From Campylobacter helveticus (lineage in GTDB: Bacteria; Campylobacterota; Campylobacteria; Campylobacterales; Campylobacteraceae): a stretch of DNA of 64,000 nt. The position numbers and the translations under genes were made by a program. Positions 8,793 to 16,790 of the stretch are shown here, piece by piece (the first letter of the stretch is position 1; every line of letters begins with the position of its first letter). The stretch is from NCBI RefSeq assembly GCF_002080395.1, contig NZ_CP020478.1, positions 1,190,886 through 1,254,885 on the forward strand. The letters run 5' to 3'. The notes under the pieces are model-generated. The model saw nothing but the letters and a program-made list of their open reading frames with translations, made no database searches and was not told where the DNA came from.

Positions 8793-10013
8793 ATGTTTAT
8801 AATCTCAGCCTCAAAAATGTTTTTATGCGATGAAAAATTTAGCATCTTAGAAGATTTTGCCTTTGTTTTTGATGAAGTGATTTTAGAATTTGGCAAAATA
8901 GAAATTTTAAAACAAAAATATCCAAACGCCAAGCTCATCAAAACAAAAGCAAATTCTCTCATACTTCCAGCTTTTATAAATCCGCACACCCATTTAGAAT
9001 TTAGTGCAAATTCCTACACCTTGCATTTTGGCGATTTTTTCACTTGGCTTAAAAGCGTCATAAGCTTAAGACAAAATTTAAGCCAAGAAGTAAAAGATGA
9101 ACTCATCACTCAAACCTTAAATAAAATGCAAAAAACAGGCACAAGCACCATAGGCGAAATTTCAAGCTTTGGAAGCGACTTAGAATCTTGTGCGAAACAT
9201 TCTATGCGTGTGATTTATTTTAATGAAATTTTAGGCACAGACAAGACACAAAATTTACAAAAAAAAGAGGAATTTTTAAAGCGTTTTGAAAAGGCTATGG
9301 CTTATAAAGACGATTTGTTTATCCCTGCTATTTCAATTCATTCGCCTTATTCTACAAATTTAGAACTTGCAAAATTTGCTATCTCTTTGGCTCAAAAACA
9401 TCAAATGCTTTTAAGCACACATTTTTTAGAAAGCAAGGCTGAAAATTTATGGCTTAGAAGAGCTTCTGGCAAATTTAAACAATGGCTAGGAAATTTCACA
9501 TCAAATCCCAAGCCACTTTATACAATTGATGAATTTATCACTCTTTTTAAAGATTTAAGAACGCTTTTTACACATTGTGTTTATTTAAAAGAATTTGAGC
9601 TTTTAAACCCAAATTTACACTCCATTACACATTGTGCTTTTTCAAATCGTCTCTTAAGTCAAAAAAGTTTAGCCCTTAAAAAAGCTCTTAAAAGTGGTTT
9701 AAATATCCACTTAGGCACGGACGGCTTAAGCTCAAACATCAGCCTTTCTATGCTTGATGAAATGCGGACAAATTTGCTTATTCATAAGGATTTTGAACTT
9801 AATGCCCTCGCTAAAAAACTTTTGCTAATGGCGACACTTTATCCAGCCAAAGCACTTAATCTAAATCTAGGCACTTTAGCAGTAGGCAAAATGGCTGATT
9901 TTAGTGTTTTTGAAGTCAAAGAATGTGATAATACCCAACTTCCTTTGCAATTTATTCTCAACGCAAAAGAAGTGCAAAAATTATTCATAAAAGGAAAAGA
10001 ATGCAAATTTTAA
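8793..10013 (+). CDS. Aminofutalosine deaminase-like amidohydrolase
   Basis: Metal-dependent hydrolase of the chlorohydrolase/ATZ branch, 406 residues from the ATG at 8793, which has AAGGAAAG ahead of it. Metal ligands are visible: H65-T-H67, H210 in S-T-H-F, H261 in F-T-H-C and D310 in L-G-T-D-G. The C terminus has the usual A-V-G-K-M-A-D-F beta-sandwich return. Campylobacter and Helicobacter relatives are annotated as aminofutalosine deaminase family, part of menaquinone synthesis, but C. jejuni is reported to cleave aminodeoxyfutalosine directly with MTAN, so the physiological substrate is uncertain. The 3' end overlaps sppA by 13 bases. Confidence 0.8.
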   Translation: MFIISASKMFLCDEKFSILEDFAFVFDEVILEFGKIEILKQKYPNAKLIKTKANSLILPAFINPHTHLEFSANSYTLHFGDFFTWLKSVISLRQNLSQEVKDELITQTLNKMQKTGTSTIGEISSFGSDLESCAKHSMRVIYFNEILGTDKTQNLQKKEEFLKRFEKAMAYKDDLFIPAISIHSPYSTNLELAKFAISLAQKHQMLLSTHFLESKAENLWLRRASGKFKQWLGNFTSNPKPLYTIDEFITLFKDLRTLFTHCVYLKEFELLNPNLHSITHCAFSNRLLSQKSLALKKALKSGLNIHLGTDGLSSNISLSMLDEMRTNLLIHKDFELNALAKKLLLMATLYPAKALNLNLGTLAVGKMADFSVFEVKECDNTQLPLQFILNAKEVQKLFIKGKECKF

Positions 10014-10888
10014 AATCATTTTTTAGTGGCATAGGTAAGATAATTTCTTATATCAATACCTATTTTAAAACTTTTTTACTTTTACTTTTAATTCTCTGGC
10101 TTTTTAGCTCAAACCCTACTTCAAGCGTTTCTATCCCAAATTTAGAACGCATAGACTTGAAGGGAGAAATTTTAGACACTAGTGCGGTTTTGGAAAAAAT
10201 CATCAATGCTAAAAACGACACAAGCATAAAAGGTGTGCTTTTTTACATCGATAGTCCGGGTGGGGCTTTTGCTCCAAGTATGGAATTAGCCCTTGCTATT
10301 AAAGACTTAAGAGAGAAAAAGCCTGTAGTTGCTTACGCGGCTGGGACTATGGCAAGTGGGAGTTATTTAGCGGGGGTTGGAGCGGATAAAATTTTATCTA
10401 ACCCAGCGTCTTTTATAGGCTCGATAGGTGTCATTGCTCAAGGTATGGATATAAGCGAATTGGCTCAAAAGCTTGGTGTAAAAGAGCAAACCTTAAAAGC
10501 AGGGACATTTAAAGAGGCTGGAACTTTCACAAGAGCGTGGAGTGAGGAAGAAAGGGAGTATTTACAAAGGCTCATTAATGAAAGCTATGCTCTTTTTGTT
10601 GAATTTGTAGCAAAAGAAAGAAAACTTGCTGTCAGCGAAAAAGAAAAATGGGCAGATGCTAGAGTCTTTTTAGCAAATGAAGCTAAAAATTTAGGCTTAA
10701 TCGACTCTCTTAGTAATTACGAACAAGCCAAAAAAGAGCTTGAACTTTTAAGCAAAGTCGCTAATCCTGTATGGAAAGAAGCGGATAAAATCGACAAATT
10801 TTTAGAAAAGCTAAATCAACAAAGTGTCAAATTTTTTAATACACTTTCAAATCATTTATTACAAAATAGCAAAATGCAAGTTTTTTAA
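10001..10888 (+). CDS. sppA: Signal peptide peptidase SppA
   Basis: Membrane-anchored serine protease that degrades cleaved signal peptides. One N-terminal membrane helix lies at about residues 24-36. The short (295-residue) SppA form has one S49 domain with the Ser/Lys dyad: S119 in T-M-A-S-G-S-Y and K171 in G-T-F-K-E-A-G. The I-D-S-P-G-G oxyanion-type segment is near residue 83. It is translationally coupled to the preceding amidohydrolase by a 13-base overlap. By recall this is Cj0068, called pspA. Confidence 0.92.
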   Translation: MQILKSFFSGIGKIISYINTYFKTFLLLLLILWLFSSNPTSSVSIPNLERIDLKGEILDTSAVLEKIINAKNDTSIKGVLFYIDSPGGAFAPSMELALAIKDLREKKPVVAYAAGTMASGSYLAGVGADKILSNPASFIGSIGVIAQGMDISELAQKLGVKEQTLKAGTFKEAGTFTRAWSEEEREYLQRLINESYALFVEFVAKERKLAVSEKEKWADARVFLANEAKNLGLIDSLSNYEQAKKELELLSKVANPVWKEADKIDKFLEKLNQQSVKFFNTLSNHLLQNSKMQVF

Positions 10889-10919
10889 GGCTATTTAATT
10901 TTACGCAAATTTTTTATGG

Positions 10920-10925
10920 GATAAT
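10920..10925 (+). promoter_or_regulatory. -10 box ahead of Cj0069-like gene
   Basis: Reads GATAAT in the context TATGGGATAATT. It would start a transcript near 10932, about 20 bases before the ATG at 10952, which has AAGGAG in front of it. This gives the ATP-grasp-like gene its own promoter after sppA. Confidence 0.45.
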
Positions 10926-10951
10926 TAAAAATATTTTTTAAAGGAGTGAAA

Positions 10952-12022
10952 ATGAAAAAAAATATTGTTTTTTTCGAAGCTAGAGGCGGAAGCGATAAGG
11001 GTCCTGATGGGTATAGAAAAGACACTATGCCTATGGTAAATGCTTTAAGAGCTAAAGGGTGGAACGCTGAAGTTATATTTTTTACCGATGAAATTTTACG
11101 CGATGAAAATGAGCGCAATAAAATTTACGAACAAGTTAAAAATACAGCCGATGGATATGTTTCGCGTGTAAATCCGGGAAATTTAAAAGAAGAAAAGCTT
11201 TATTTTGAAGTGCTTCGCAAACTCTGTGCAGACGGACTTGTCGGTATGCCTCATCCTGATGCTATGATAGGATACGGAGCTAAAGACGCCTTGACAAAAC
11301 TAGCCGACACACCTTTAGTCCCTGATGATACTTATGCTTATTATGATATTAAGACCTTTAAAGAAACCTTCCCAAAAAGCTTGGCTAAAGGCGAAAGAGT
11401 GCTAAAGCAAAATCGTGGCTCGACAGGCGAGGGAATTTGGCGTGTGAGACTTGAAGAAGGTGCGAGTTATAACACTTGCGATTCTTTACCACTTGATACA
11501 ACCATCATTTGCACAGAAGCAAAAGATAATCACAGCGAAACGCGCAAACTTGGCGAATTTATGGACTTTTGTGAGCAATATATCGTAGGCGATAATGGTA
11601 TGCTTGTAGATATGACTTTCTTACCACGCATTAAAGAAGGTGAGATAAGAATTTTAATGCTTTATAAAACTCCTGTTTATGTCGTGCATAAAAAGCCAGC
11701 TGAGGGTGGAGACGCCTTTTCTGCGACACTTTTTAGCGGAGCAAAATACCGCTACGATGAGCCAAAAGACTGGAAGAATTTAATCGACTGGTTTTTAGGA
11801 CAGCTTCCATCGATTAAAAATAAACTTGGCAATTATGACTTACCGCTCATTTGGACGGCTGACTTTATCCTTGATACAGATGAAAACGGAGGCGATAAAT
11901 ATATTTTAGGGGAGATTAACTGCTCTTGCGTTGGCTTCACTAGCCCTGCGGAATTTATGGAAAAAATCGCCGTAATGGTTGGAGATAACATTGTCGATAT
12001 AGTAAGCGAGAAAAAAGCTTAA
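10952..12022 (+). CDS. Cj0069-family ATP-grasp-like protein
   Basis: 356 residues of unknown function. The ATG at 10952 is preceded by AAGGAG; a GTG at 10946 overlaps that site and is unlikely. The fold looks like ATP-grasp/glutathione synthetase: an N-terminal alpha/beta part (F-F-E-A-R-G-G), then an ATP-binding stretch R-V-L-K-Q-N-R-G-S-T-G-E-G-I, and a terminal E-I-N-C-S-C-V-G acidic/asparagine metal motif. Such enzymes join a carboxylate to an amine or thiol. It stands alone, ending in a hairpin terminator shared with the convergent DUF2972-like gene. Substrates cannot be deduced. Confidence 0.7.
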   Translation: MKKNIVFFEARGGSDKGPDGYRKDTMPMVNALRAKGWNAEVIFFTDEILRDENERNKIYEQVKNTADGYVSRVNPGNLKEEKLYFEVLRKLCADGLVGMPHPDAMIGYGAKDALTKLADTPLVPDDTYAYYDIKTFKETFPKSLAKGERVLKQNRGSTGEGIWRVRLEEGASYNTCDSLPLDTTIICTEAKDNHSETRKLGEFMDFCEQYIVGDNGMLVDMTFLPRIKEGEIRILMLYKTPVYVVHKKPAEGGDAFSATLFSGAKYRYDEPKDWKNLIDWFLGQLPSIKNKLGNYDLPLIWTADFILDTDENGGDKYILGEINCSCVGFTSPAEFMEKIAVMVGDNIVDIVSEKKA

Positions 12023-12026
12023 ATAA

Positions 12027-12055
12027 AAGGAGGTGTGAAGCCTCCTTAATTTTTT
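12027..12055. terminator. Hairpin terminator between convergent genes
   Basis: Perfect 7-bp stem AAGGAGG (12027-12033) / CCTCCTT (12041-12047) with a 7-base loop, followed by AATTTTTT on the plus strand. It ends the Cj0069-like transcript. The stop codon of the convergent gene (12046-12048) is partly in the stem. Confidence 0.75.
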
Positions 12056-13263
12056 AACCCCTCACAAATTTTCTCAAATTCTTGGTAATATTTCCACGAA
12101 GCGATGATGTCAGGGCGTGTTTGTTTAATGTGGGTTAATTCACTATCTAATAAAGCTTTAAATTGCAAAGCTAAATTTGCATTGTTTTTAAAGAATTCTA
12201 ACATATCATTTTCATTTAAAGCATTATCTTTTCTAAATCTTACTTTTTCATCTAGCACTTTGACAAATTCTTTAAAATAGCTTTTTAATCTTTCTTTTAT
12301 TTCTTTATCTTCTTTGATAAGCTCATAATGTTTTTCTTCTAAATTAATGCTAAGTTCTTTATAGCATAAATCATTTTCATCTAAAAAGAGGGATTTGGAT
12401 TCTTTGTGGTTTGGTAAAATGACTTTAGAAATGATAATTTTAATTTCTTCCTTAAGCCAAGAAAAATCTTTATCATCAATAAAAAATGTAAAACGAGGAA
12501 GGAAAAAATAATCATTTGCAACCTTGCGCTCAATTTTCTCCCTATCTTCCTCTTTAGGTGGATTGAAATTTAAAATGCTTGAAAGTTTTTGCATAGTCTT
12601 AAAAGCTTTATCTGGCATTAGTTCTTGCATATCGATGTAAATGACTTGGCGGGATTTACCATCTTTCGCTAAAAATGGAGCTAGGTCAGTTTTAAATTTA
12701 AAGCTACCCTTAGATAATAAATCTTCCACATAAGATAATTGCGAAGCTTTTGTAAGTTTGGCAGTATCGCCGTATAAAATTGCATTTAAAATTGCATTTA
12801 AATCATCTTTAAGTCTAATAACCCCCCCCATATGATTAAGCACAAGATACTGATAATTCATCATAGACCTAAATCTTGAAATAGGGTCTCTAAGCACTAT
12901 TAAAATGGGAACATCGTAAGATAAGAGCCTCGCGGTCTTAAATCTCTTTTTGTTACGATAAAAAAATATACTAATAAAATTTTTGCTTGTCGAACTTTTA
13001 AGTATTTCCCTACTCTTACTATAATACTCAGTCTCGTTATCTTGTGCCAAACGAACCTCTTTTAAACCACAAAGATTTAAAAATGTTATCAAAGCCGCAT
13101 TCCCACTTACACCAAAACTGATGAAAAGAAATTTATAATTTTGCGGAAGCTTTGGATAAAATCCTCCAAAATACAAAAACAAATTCCTGCTTAATCTTCT
13201 TTTTTTATGACGCAAAAATTCCCCAAATCCCTGTTCTTTGATAATCTTAAAACTTTTTCCCAT
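12046..13263 (-). CDS. DUF2972/CipA-like, sulfotransferase-like protein (intact paralogue)
   Basis: 405-residue full-length relative of the broken gene at 1347-2569. N-terminal features resemble a sulfotransferase fold: a P-loop-like F-I-S-F-G-V-S-G-N-A near residue 47-56 and L-R-D-P-I-S-R-F-R-S-M-M-N near residue 123, which looks like the 3'-phosphate-binding motif of PAPS enzymes. The C-terminal part is lysine- and glutamate-rich and shared almost word for word with the other copy. It contains an 8-G tract (12822-12829) at a different position from the other gene's tract and reads through in frame here. No signal peptide is seen. DUF2972 is recalled from C. jejuni CipA, tied to invasion; the enzymatic idea is inference. 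Confidence 0.72.
   Translation of the reverse strand: MGKSFKIIKEQGFGEFLRHKKRRLSRNLFLYFGGFYPKLPQNYKFLFISFGVSGNAALITFLNLCGLKEVRLAQDNETEYYSKSREILKSSTSKNFISIFFYRNKKRFKTARLLSYDVPILIVLRDPISRFRSMMNYQYLVLNHMGGVIRLKDDLNAILNAILYGDTAKLTKASQLSYVEDLLSKGSFKFKTDLAPFLAKDGKSRQVIYIDMQELMPDKAFKTMQKLSSILNFNPPKEEDREKIERKVANDYFFLPRFTFFIDDKDFSWLKEEIKIIISKVILPNHKESKSLFLDENDLCYKELSINLEEKHYELIKEDKEIKERLKSYFKEFVKVLDEKVRFRKDNALNENDMLEFFKNNANLALQFKALLDSELTHIKQTRPDIIASWKYYQEFEKICEGLKN
12326..12380. repeat. 55-bp direct repeat copy 2 (DUF2972 paralogues)
   Basis: Identical to 1624-1678. It lies within the C-terminal coding part of the intact paralogue, in the same orientation, about 10.7 kb from the first copy. Confidence 0.85.
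12822..12829. repeat. Poly-G tract of 8 (G on minus strand) in DUF2972-like gene
   Basis: Eight consecutive C on the plus strand. On the coding strand ATG-GGG-GGG-GTT gives M-G-G-V near residue 144-147, in frame. Tracts of this length in Campylobacter can slip, so this copy may also be phase-variable, though less readily than the 11-G tract. Confidence 0.7.
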
Positions 13264-13321
13264 TACTTCTCTCTAAAAATTCTTGTTGAAAGTCGAAATG
13301 TTATCAAAATAACACTAAATC

Positions 13322-13930
13322 TCAAAATTCCTCCGCGTGCTTTTTGTGAAATCTTATCGGCTCTTGGCATTTTTTACATCTAAATTTAGCGCCTTTTAAT
13401 TGTATTTTTTGATGAATTCCAAAAGGCACATCGTGAATCTGTCCCACACAATCACACACATAAAGATAAATCGCCCCCTCATCATCTCTCTCATCTTTAT
13501 CCTCCTCAAAACTCACATCCGCACCATCATCGTGACTTAAAGAAGAACGCCTAAAGTATTCCACCTTCATATCTTCATAAAGGATATGCTCCAAAAGCCA
13601 TTTTTTAGCGACTACATAAAGCTTTTCCTTTAAATCATTTGTGCTTTTAATGCTTTGAATGAGATTTATCATCATTTGTATAATTTCTTTATGAATTTTA
13701 CGGTGTGCCTCAAGCTCGGGATAACCGATAAGCTCCATATATTTTTCTTCATCGTGAAAATGGTCTTTCATATAATTAAAAAATTCCGCAAGCAAATTCT
13801 TAATATCATTTTTATAGATAGGCTTATCAAACATATATTCAACCTTAGCAGCAAGCTCAAAAAGCTTTTTATGCTGCTCGTCTATTTTAGCATTATGAAC
13901 GCTATAGCTATCATCCCATTTTGGAAACAT
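13322..13930 (-). CDS. Bacteriohemerythrin with C-terminal Cys4 motif (second of tandem pair)
   Basis: 202 residues. Residues 1-125 are a four-helix hemerythrin domain with all seven expected di-iron ligands: H20, H57, E61, H76, H80, H115 and D120. It should bind oxygen reversibly in the cytoplasm of this microaerophile. An acidic linker (about 132-150) leads to C159-x-C161 and C185-x2-C188, a zinc-ribbon or rubredoxin-like metal site. The start overlaps the end of the first hemerythrin by 20 bases. The two proteins are similar over the hemerythrin domain and share the Cys layout, pointing to tandem duplication. C. jejuni has hemerythrins (HerA, HerB, Cj0045c by recall), but which is orthologous is not clear. 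Confidence 0.88.
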   Translation of the reverse strand: MFPKWDDSYSVHNAKIDEQHKKLFELAAKVEYMFDKPIYKNDIKNLLAEFFNYMKDHFHDEEKYMELIGYPELEAHRKIHKEIIQMMINLIQSIKSTNDLKEKLYVVAKKWLLEHILYEDMKVEYFRRSSLSHDDGADVSFEEDKDERDDEGAIYLYVCDCVGQIHDVPFGIHQKIQLKGAKFRCKKCQEPIRFHKKHAEEF

Positions 13931-14567
13931 TGTCTATCCTTTTTTCTACGATTTCGCTTGTAACATAAATTAAGTCTTTTTTACAATTTTTACATTTTAA
14001 TATTTTATTATGCATTAAAATTCCTAAGTGCTCTTGATAGTTTAAAATATGCGTCAAATGACAAGGACAAGAATAGATAAATCTCGTTTCTTTTATGATT
14101 TTAGGCTCTTTTACCTCGCTACTTTCTTCTTCCACCATTTCAGCTTCTTCTTCGCTCTCTTGATTTTTCTGTTCATTAAGCCAATGTCCTATCATCATAT
14201 CGTAACGCAAAATGTGCGTTAAAAGCCAATCGGACATTATGGTATAAAGCTTTTCTTTAAGGTCATTTGTCGTTTTAATGTGCTGGATAAGATAGGACAT
14301 ATCATCGATAATCACCTTATGCATCATTCTATGGTCACTAAGATACGGATAAGAAATTTCGTGCATATACTCTTCCTCATTGGCAAAATGCTCTTTCATA
14401 TAATTAAAAAGCTCCATTAAAATTTCCTTCAGCTCATCACGCTTTACAAATCCATAAACCGCATTCTCCACTTTAGAAGCAAGAGCAAAAAGCTTTTTAT
14501 GCTGTGCATCGATTCTATCGTCATTAATGCTATACTTATTGTCCCAAGTGGGGATTAATTTGTCCAA
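13911..14567 (-). CDS. Bacteriohemerythrin with C-terminal Cys4 motif (first of tandem pair)
   Basis: 218 residues. The hemerythrin ligands are complete: H23, H60, E64, H79, H83, H118 and D123. A very acidic linker (about 137-154) separates it from C167-x-C169 and C192-x2-C195. The start codon appears to be TTG at 14567, with GGGAA 7 bases upstream and no ATG available before the conserved W-D-N-K-Y-S segment, which suggests modest translation. It heads a two-gene unit with the second hemerythrin. Roles could be oxygen storage, protection of iron-sulfur enzymes, or redox sensing through the Cys4 site; the sequence does not decide. Confidence 0.87.
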   Translation of the reverse strand: MDKLIPTWDNKYSINDDRIDAQHKKLFALASKVENAVYGFVKRDELKEILMELFNYMKEHFANEEEYMHEISYPYLSDHRMMHKVIIDDMSYLIQHIKTTNDLKEKLYTIMSDWLLTHILRYDMMIGHWLNEQKNQESEEEAEMVEEESSEVKEPKIIKETRFIYSCPCHLTHILNYQEHLGILMHNKILKCKNCKKDLIYVTSEIVEKRIDNVSKMG

Positions 14568-14605
14568 CTTAAATTCCCAAAATTATGTTTTAAATCTCTA
14601 AAGAA

Positions 14606-14611
14606 ATTTTA
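14606..14611 (-). promoter_or_regulatory. Possible -10 box for hemerythrin pair
   Basis: Reads TAAAAT on the minus strand in a T-rich region, with a predicted leader of about 32 bases to the TTG start. The surrounding 14568-14684 stretch is very AT-rich and holds no other evident element. Confidence 0.35.
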
Positions 14612-14684
14612 ACTTTATTGAAATTAAAAAAATATAAAAACATTAGTAAAAATGAAATAAATTTTTAATAAAAGATAAATATTG

Positions 14685-14719
14685 TATTAAATTTAGCAGA
14701 AAAACTGCTAAATTTAATA
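14685..14719 (-). terminator. 15-bp hairpin terminator of lactate operon
   Basis: Perfect inverted repeat: TATTAAATTTAGCAG (14685-14699), loop of five A, then CTGCTAAATTTAATA (14705-14719). The lutC stop codon (14714-14716) is within the stem. Downstream on the minus strand is T-rich, consistent with termination. Confidence 0.75.
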
Positions 14720-15370
14720 TAAAATAATGTGTGCTTTTTGAGGTCCATGCACTCCAAAAACAGTGATTAACTCGATATCTGCCGTGCGTGAGGGTCCTGC
14801 GATAAATAAAATATTACTAGGCAGGACTTCATTTTCCTGCTTTACAAGATTTAACGCCTCGCTAAGACTTGGTACAATCCTCTCCTTTTTAAGCAAAACA
14901 ATGCAAAGTTTAGGGGCTAAAGAGAGCATCCTAGGCTGCTCTTTACTTGAAAGCACCAAAGCCACTCCGTGAGAACTCACACCATAACTCGCGTGAATGA
15001 TAGAAAAATCACTATGAAAAACCTCGCTGCGTAAATTTTCTATCTCTTGATTAAAGCAAATTTTCTTATTTGCTTTAATCTTAGTTAAATCAAGCCCCAA
15101 ACTTTCCCCATAAAGCAAACTCTCATAACCATAATTTTGAGTGATTTCATTAATCTTATCTTCAAGTTTTTCCCTAGTACTTTCTTCAACGATATATTTA
15201 TTATCACTCATTTTTTGCTTCATCTCATCAAGCATCGTTCCATTTGAAATGATATGCTCCACAGGGTCTATACTAGGACTTCTTACAAATTCCTTATCTA
15301 CATAGGCACCTCTAAGCTTTGATAAAATAGCCTCTTTGCTTTTTGCTGAAATTTCTTCTATCCTACTCAT
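14714..15370 (-). CDS. lutC: L-lactate oxidation protein LutC (LUD domain)
   Basis: Third subunit of the non-flavin L-lactate dehydrogenase complex LutABC, which oxidises lactate to pyruvate and feeds the respiratory chain. The 218 residues form a LUD/DUF162 domain with a C-terminal G-P-S-R-T-A-D-I-E motif followed by V-F-G-V-H-G-P-Q, as in LutC/YkgG proteins. The start overlaps the lutB stop by 8 bases. Last gene of lctP-lutA-lutB-lutC. By recall Cj0073c. Confidence 0.92.
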   Translation of the reverse strand: MSRIEEISAKSKEAILSKLRGAYVDKEFVRSPSIDPVEHIISNGTMLDEMKQKMSDNKYIVEESTREKLEDKINEITQNYGYESLLYGESLGLDLTKIKANKKICFNQEIENLRSEVFHSDFSIIHASYGVSSHGVALVLSSKEQPRMLSLAPKLCIVLLKKERIVPSLSEALNLVKQENEVLPSNILFIAGPSRTADIELITVFGVHGPQKAHIILY

Positions 15371-16790
15371 AAATCACCCCTTCGATATTTTGCACTTCTT
15401 GATACAAATCTTTCTTAATTTGTGGTAATTCTTTAAAGGCACTCCATTTTTTAATCACAGGCAAAACCCCCTTGAAATTTTGCACCGCCCAATTAAAATA
15501 ATGTCCTTTAGAAAGTGAAAAACGCCATTTGTTGCCATTTGTTGCCAAATTTGCAAAAGTAGAAAAAGCAAAAGATTCCATTTTGCTATATGGAGCATTA
15601 CTTGCACCAAGTGGAGGGTTTTCTCCCTGTCCTACCTTATCACAACGCAATTTTCTTATCAAATCTGCCAGTGGAATTTTCACAGGACACACTTCTGAGC
15701 AACGCCCACAAAGAGAACAAAAGCTAAGAATATCACCCGTTTTATCCATACCAAATAAATTTGGACTTATTACCTCTCCTATAGGACCCGGATAAGTGGT
15801 TTGATAGCTGTGTCCCCCTATCTTATCATACACCGGGCAAAAATTCATACAAGCACCACAGCGGATACAACGCAAAGCTTCGTAATAATCCTTATGTGCT
15901 AGCATATCGCTTCTATGATGGTCAAATAACACAATATGCACTTCTTTAGGTCCATCTAAGTCACCATTTTTACGCGGAGCTGTGATGATGTTATTATAGG
16001 TTGGGATAAACTGCCCTGTAGCTGAAGGGGTCAATAAATGCACCATAGTCGCCGCATCTTCAAAGCTTTCCATTACTTTTTCAATCCCACAAAGTGCGAT
16101 GTGAATGTCTGGAGCTGTGGTACACATTCTACCATTACCCTCGTTCTCTATGAGCCAAAACGCCCCCTCACGCGACATAGCAAAATTGACTCCACTAAGT
16201 CCTAGCTTTAAGCCCTCAAATTCATCTCTTAAATACTTCCTAGCGATGGCATTAAGTTTTTCAGGCTCACTTTCAAGCTCCGCACCAAGCTTTTCTTGAA
16301 AAGTTTTTCCTATTTCGTAACGATTTTTGTGAATCGCCGGCGCAACAATATGCACAGGCACTTCATTATCAAGCTGTATGATAACCTCACCCAAATCCGT
16401 CTCAATGGCTTTTAAACCTTTTTTCTCAAGATAGTGATTTAGCCCTATCTCTTCACTTGCCATTGACTTGCCTTTTAAGATTTTACTAATATTATTTTCC
16501 TTCATAATTTCATAAATTATCTCACAAGCGTCCTCATCGCTACTCGCCCAATGCACCTTAATACCATTTTTTGTTGCATTTTTTTCAAATTCCACAAGTC
16601 TTTCTTCAAGACTCATTAAAGCATTATTTTTCGCTTGTTTTGCTTTCGCTCTTAAACCCTGCCAATCTTTAAATTTATCATCAATCACCTTAAGGCGATT
16701 TTTTTGCAAGGTATGCATAGCGTTATTTAAATTTTCACGCATTTGCGTATCATTGAGTTTTAAATTGACAATTTCTTCGTGTGCCTTCAT
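15363..16790 (-). CDS. lutB: L-lactate oxidation iron-sulfur protein LutB
   Basis: 475-residue iron-sulfur subunit of LutABC. An N-terminal LUD-like domain (residues about 60-290) is followed by two 4Fe-4S motifs, C-I-R-C-G-A-C-M-N-F-C-P and C-S-L-C-G-R-C-S-E-V-C-P. The C-terminal tail holds a W-rich segment. It overlaps lutA by 4 bases and lutC by 8 bases, so the three subunits are made together. By recall Cj0074c. Confidence 0.94.
   Translation of the reverse strand: MKAHEEIVNLKLNDTQMRENLNNAMHTLQKNRLKVIDDKFKDWQGLRAKAKQAKNNALMSLEERLVEFEKNATKNGIKVHWASSDEDACEIIYEIMKENNISKILKGKSMASEEIGLNHYLEKKGLKAIETDLGEVIIQLDNEVPVHIVAPAIHKNRYEIGKTFQEKLGAELESEPEKLNAIARKYLRDEFEGLKLGLSGVNFAMSREGAFWLIENEGNGRMCTTAPDIHIALCGIEKVMESFEDAATMVHLLTPSATGQFIPTYNNIITAPRKNGDLDGPKEVHIVLFDHHRSDMLAHKDYYEALRCIRCGACMNFCPVYDKIGGHSYQTTYPGPIGEVISPNLFGMDKTGDILSFCSLCGRCSEVCPVKIPLADLIRKLRCDKVGQGENPPLGASNAPYSKMESFAFSTFANLATNGNKWRFSLSKGHYFNWAVQNFKGVLPVIKKWSAFKELPQIKKDLYQEVQNIEGVIYE

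Noticed and set aside
1347-13263. Region flanked by two DUF2972 paralogues as a possible composite mobile element
   Set aside because: The genes between are core flagellar and housekeeping genes in the order I recall from C. jejuni, with no transposase, integrase or terminal inverted repeats. Paralogy and gene conversion explain the flanks better.
13299-13314. Small inverted repeat TGTTATCAAAATAACA between hemerythrin and DUF2972 genes
   Set aside because: About six base pairs with a 4-base loop and no T-run; too weak to call a terminator or operator.
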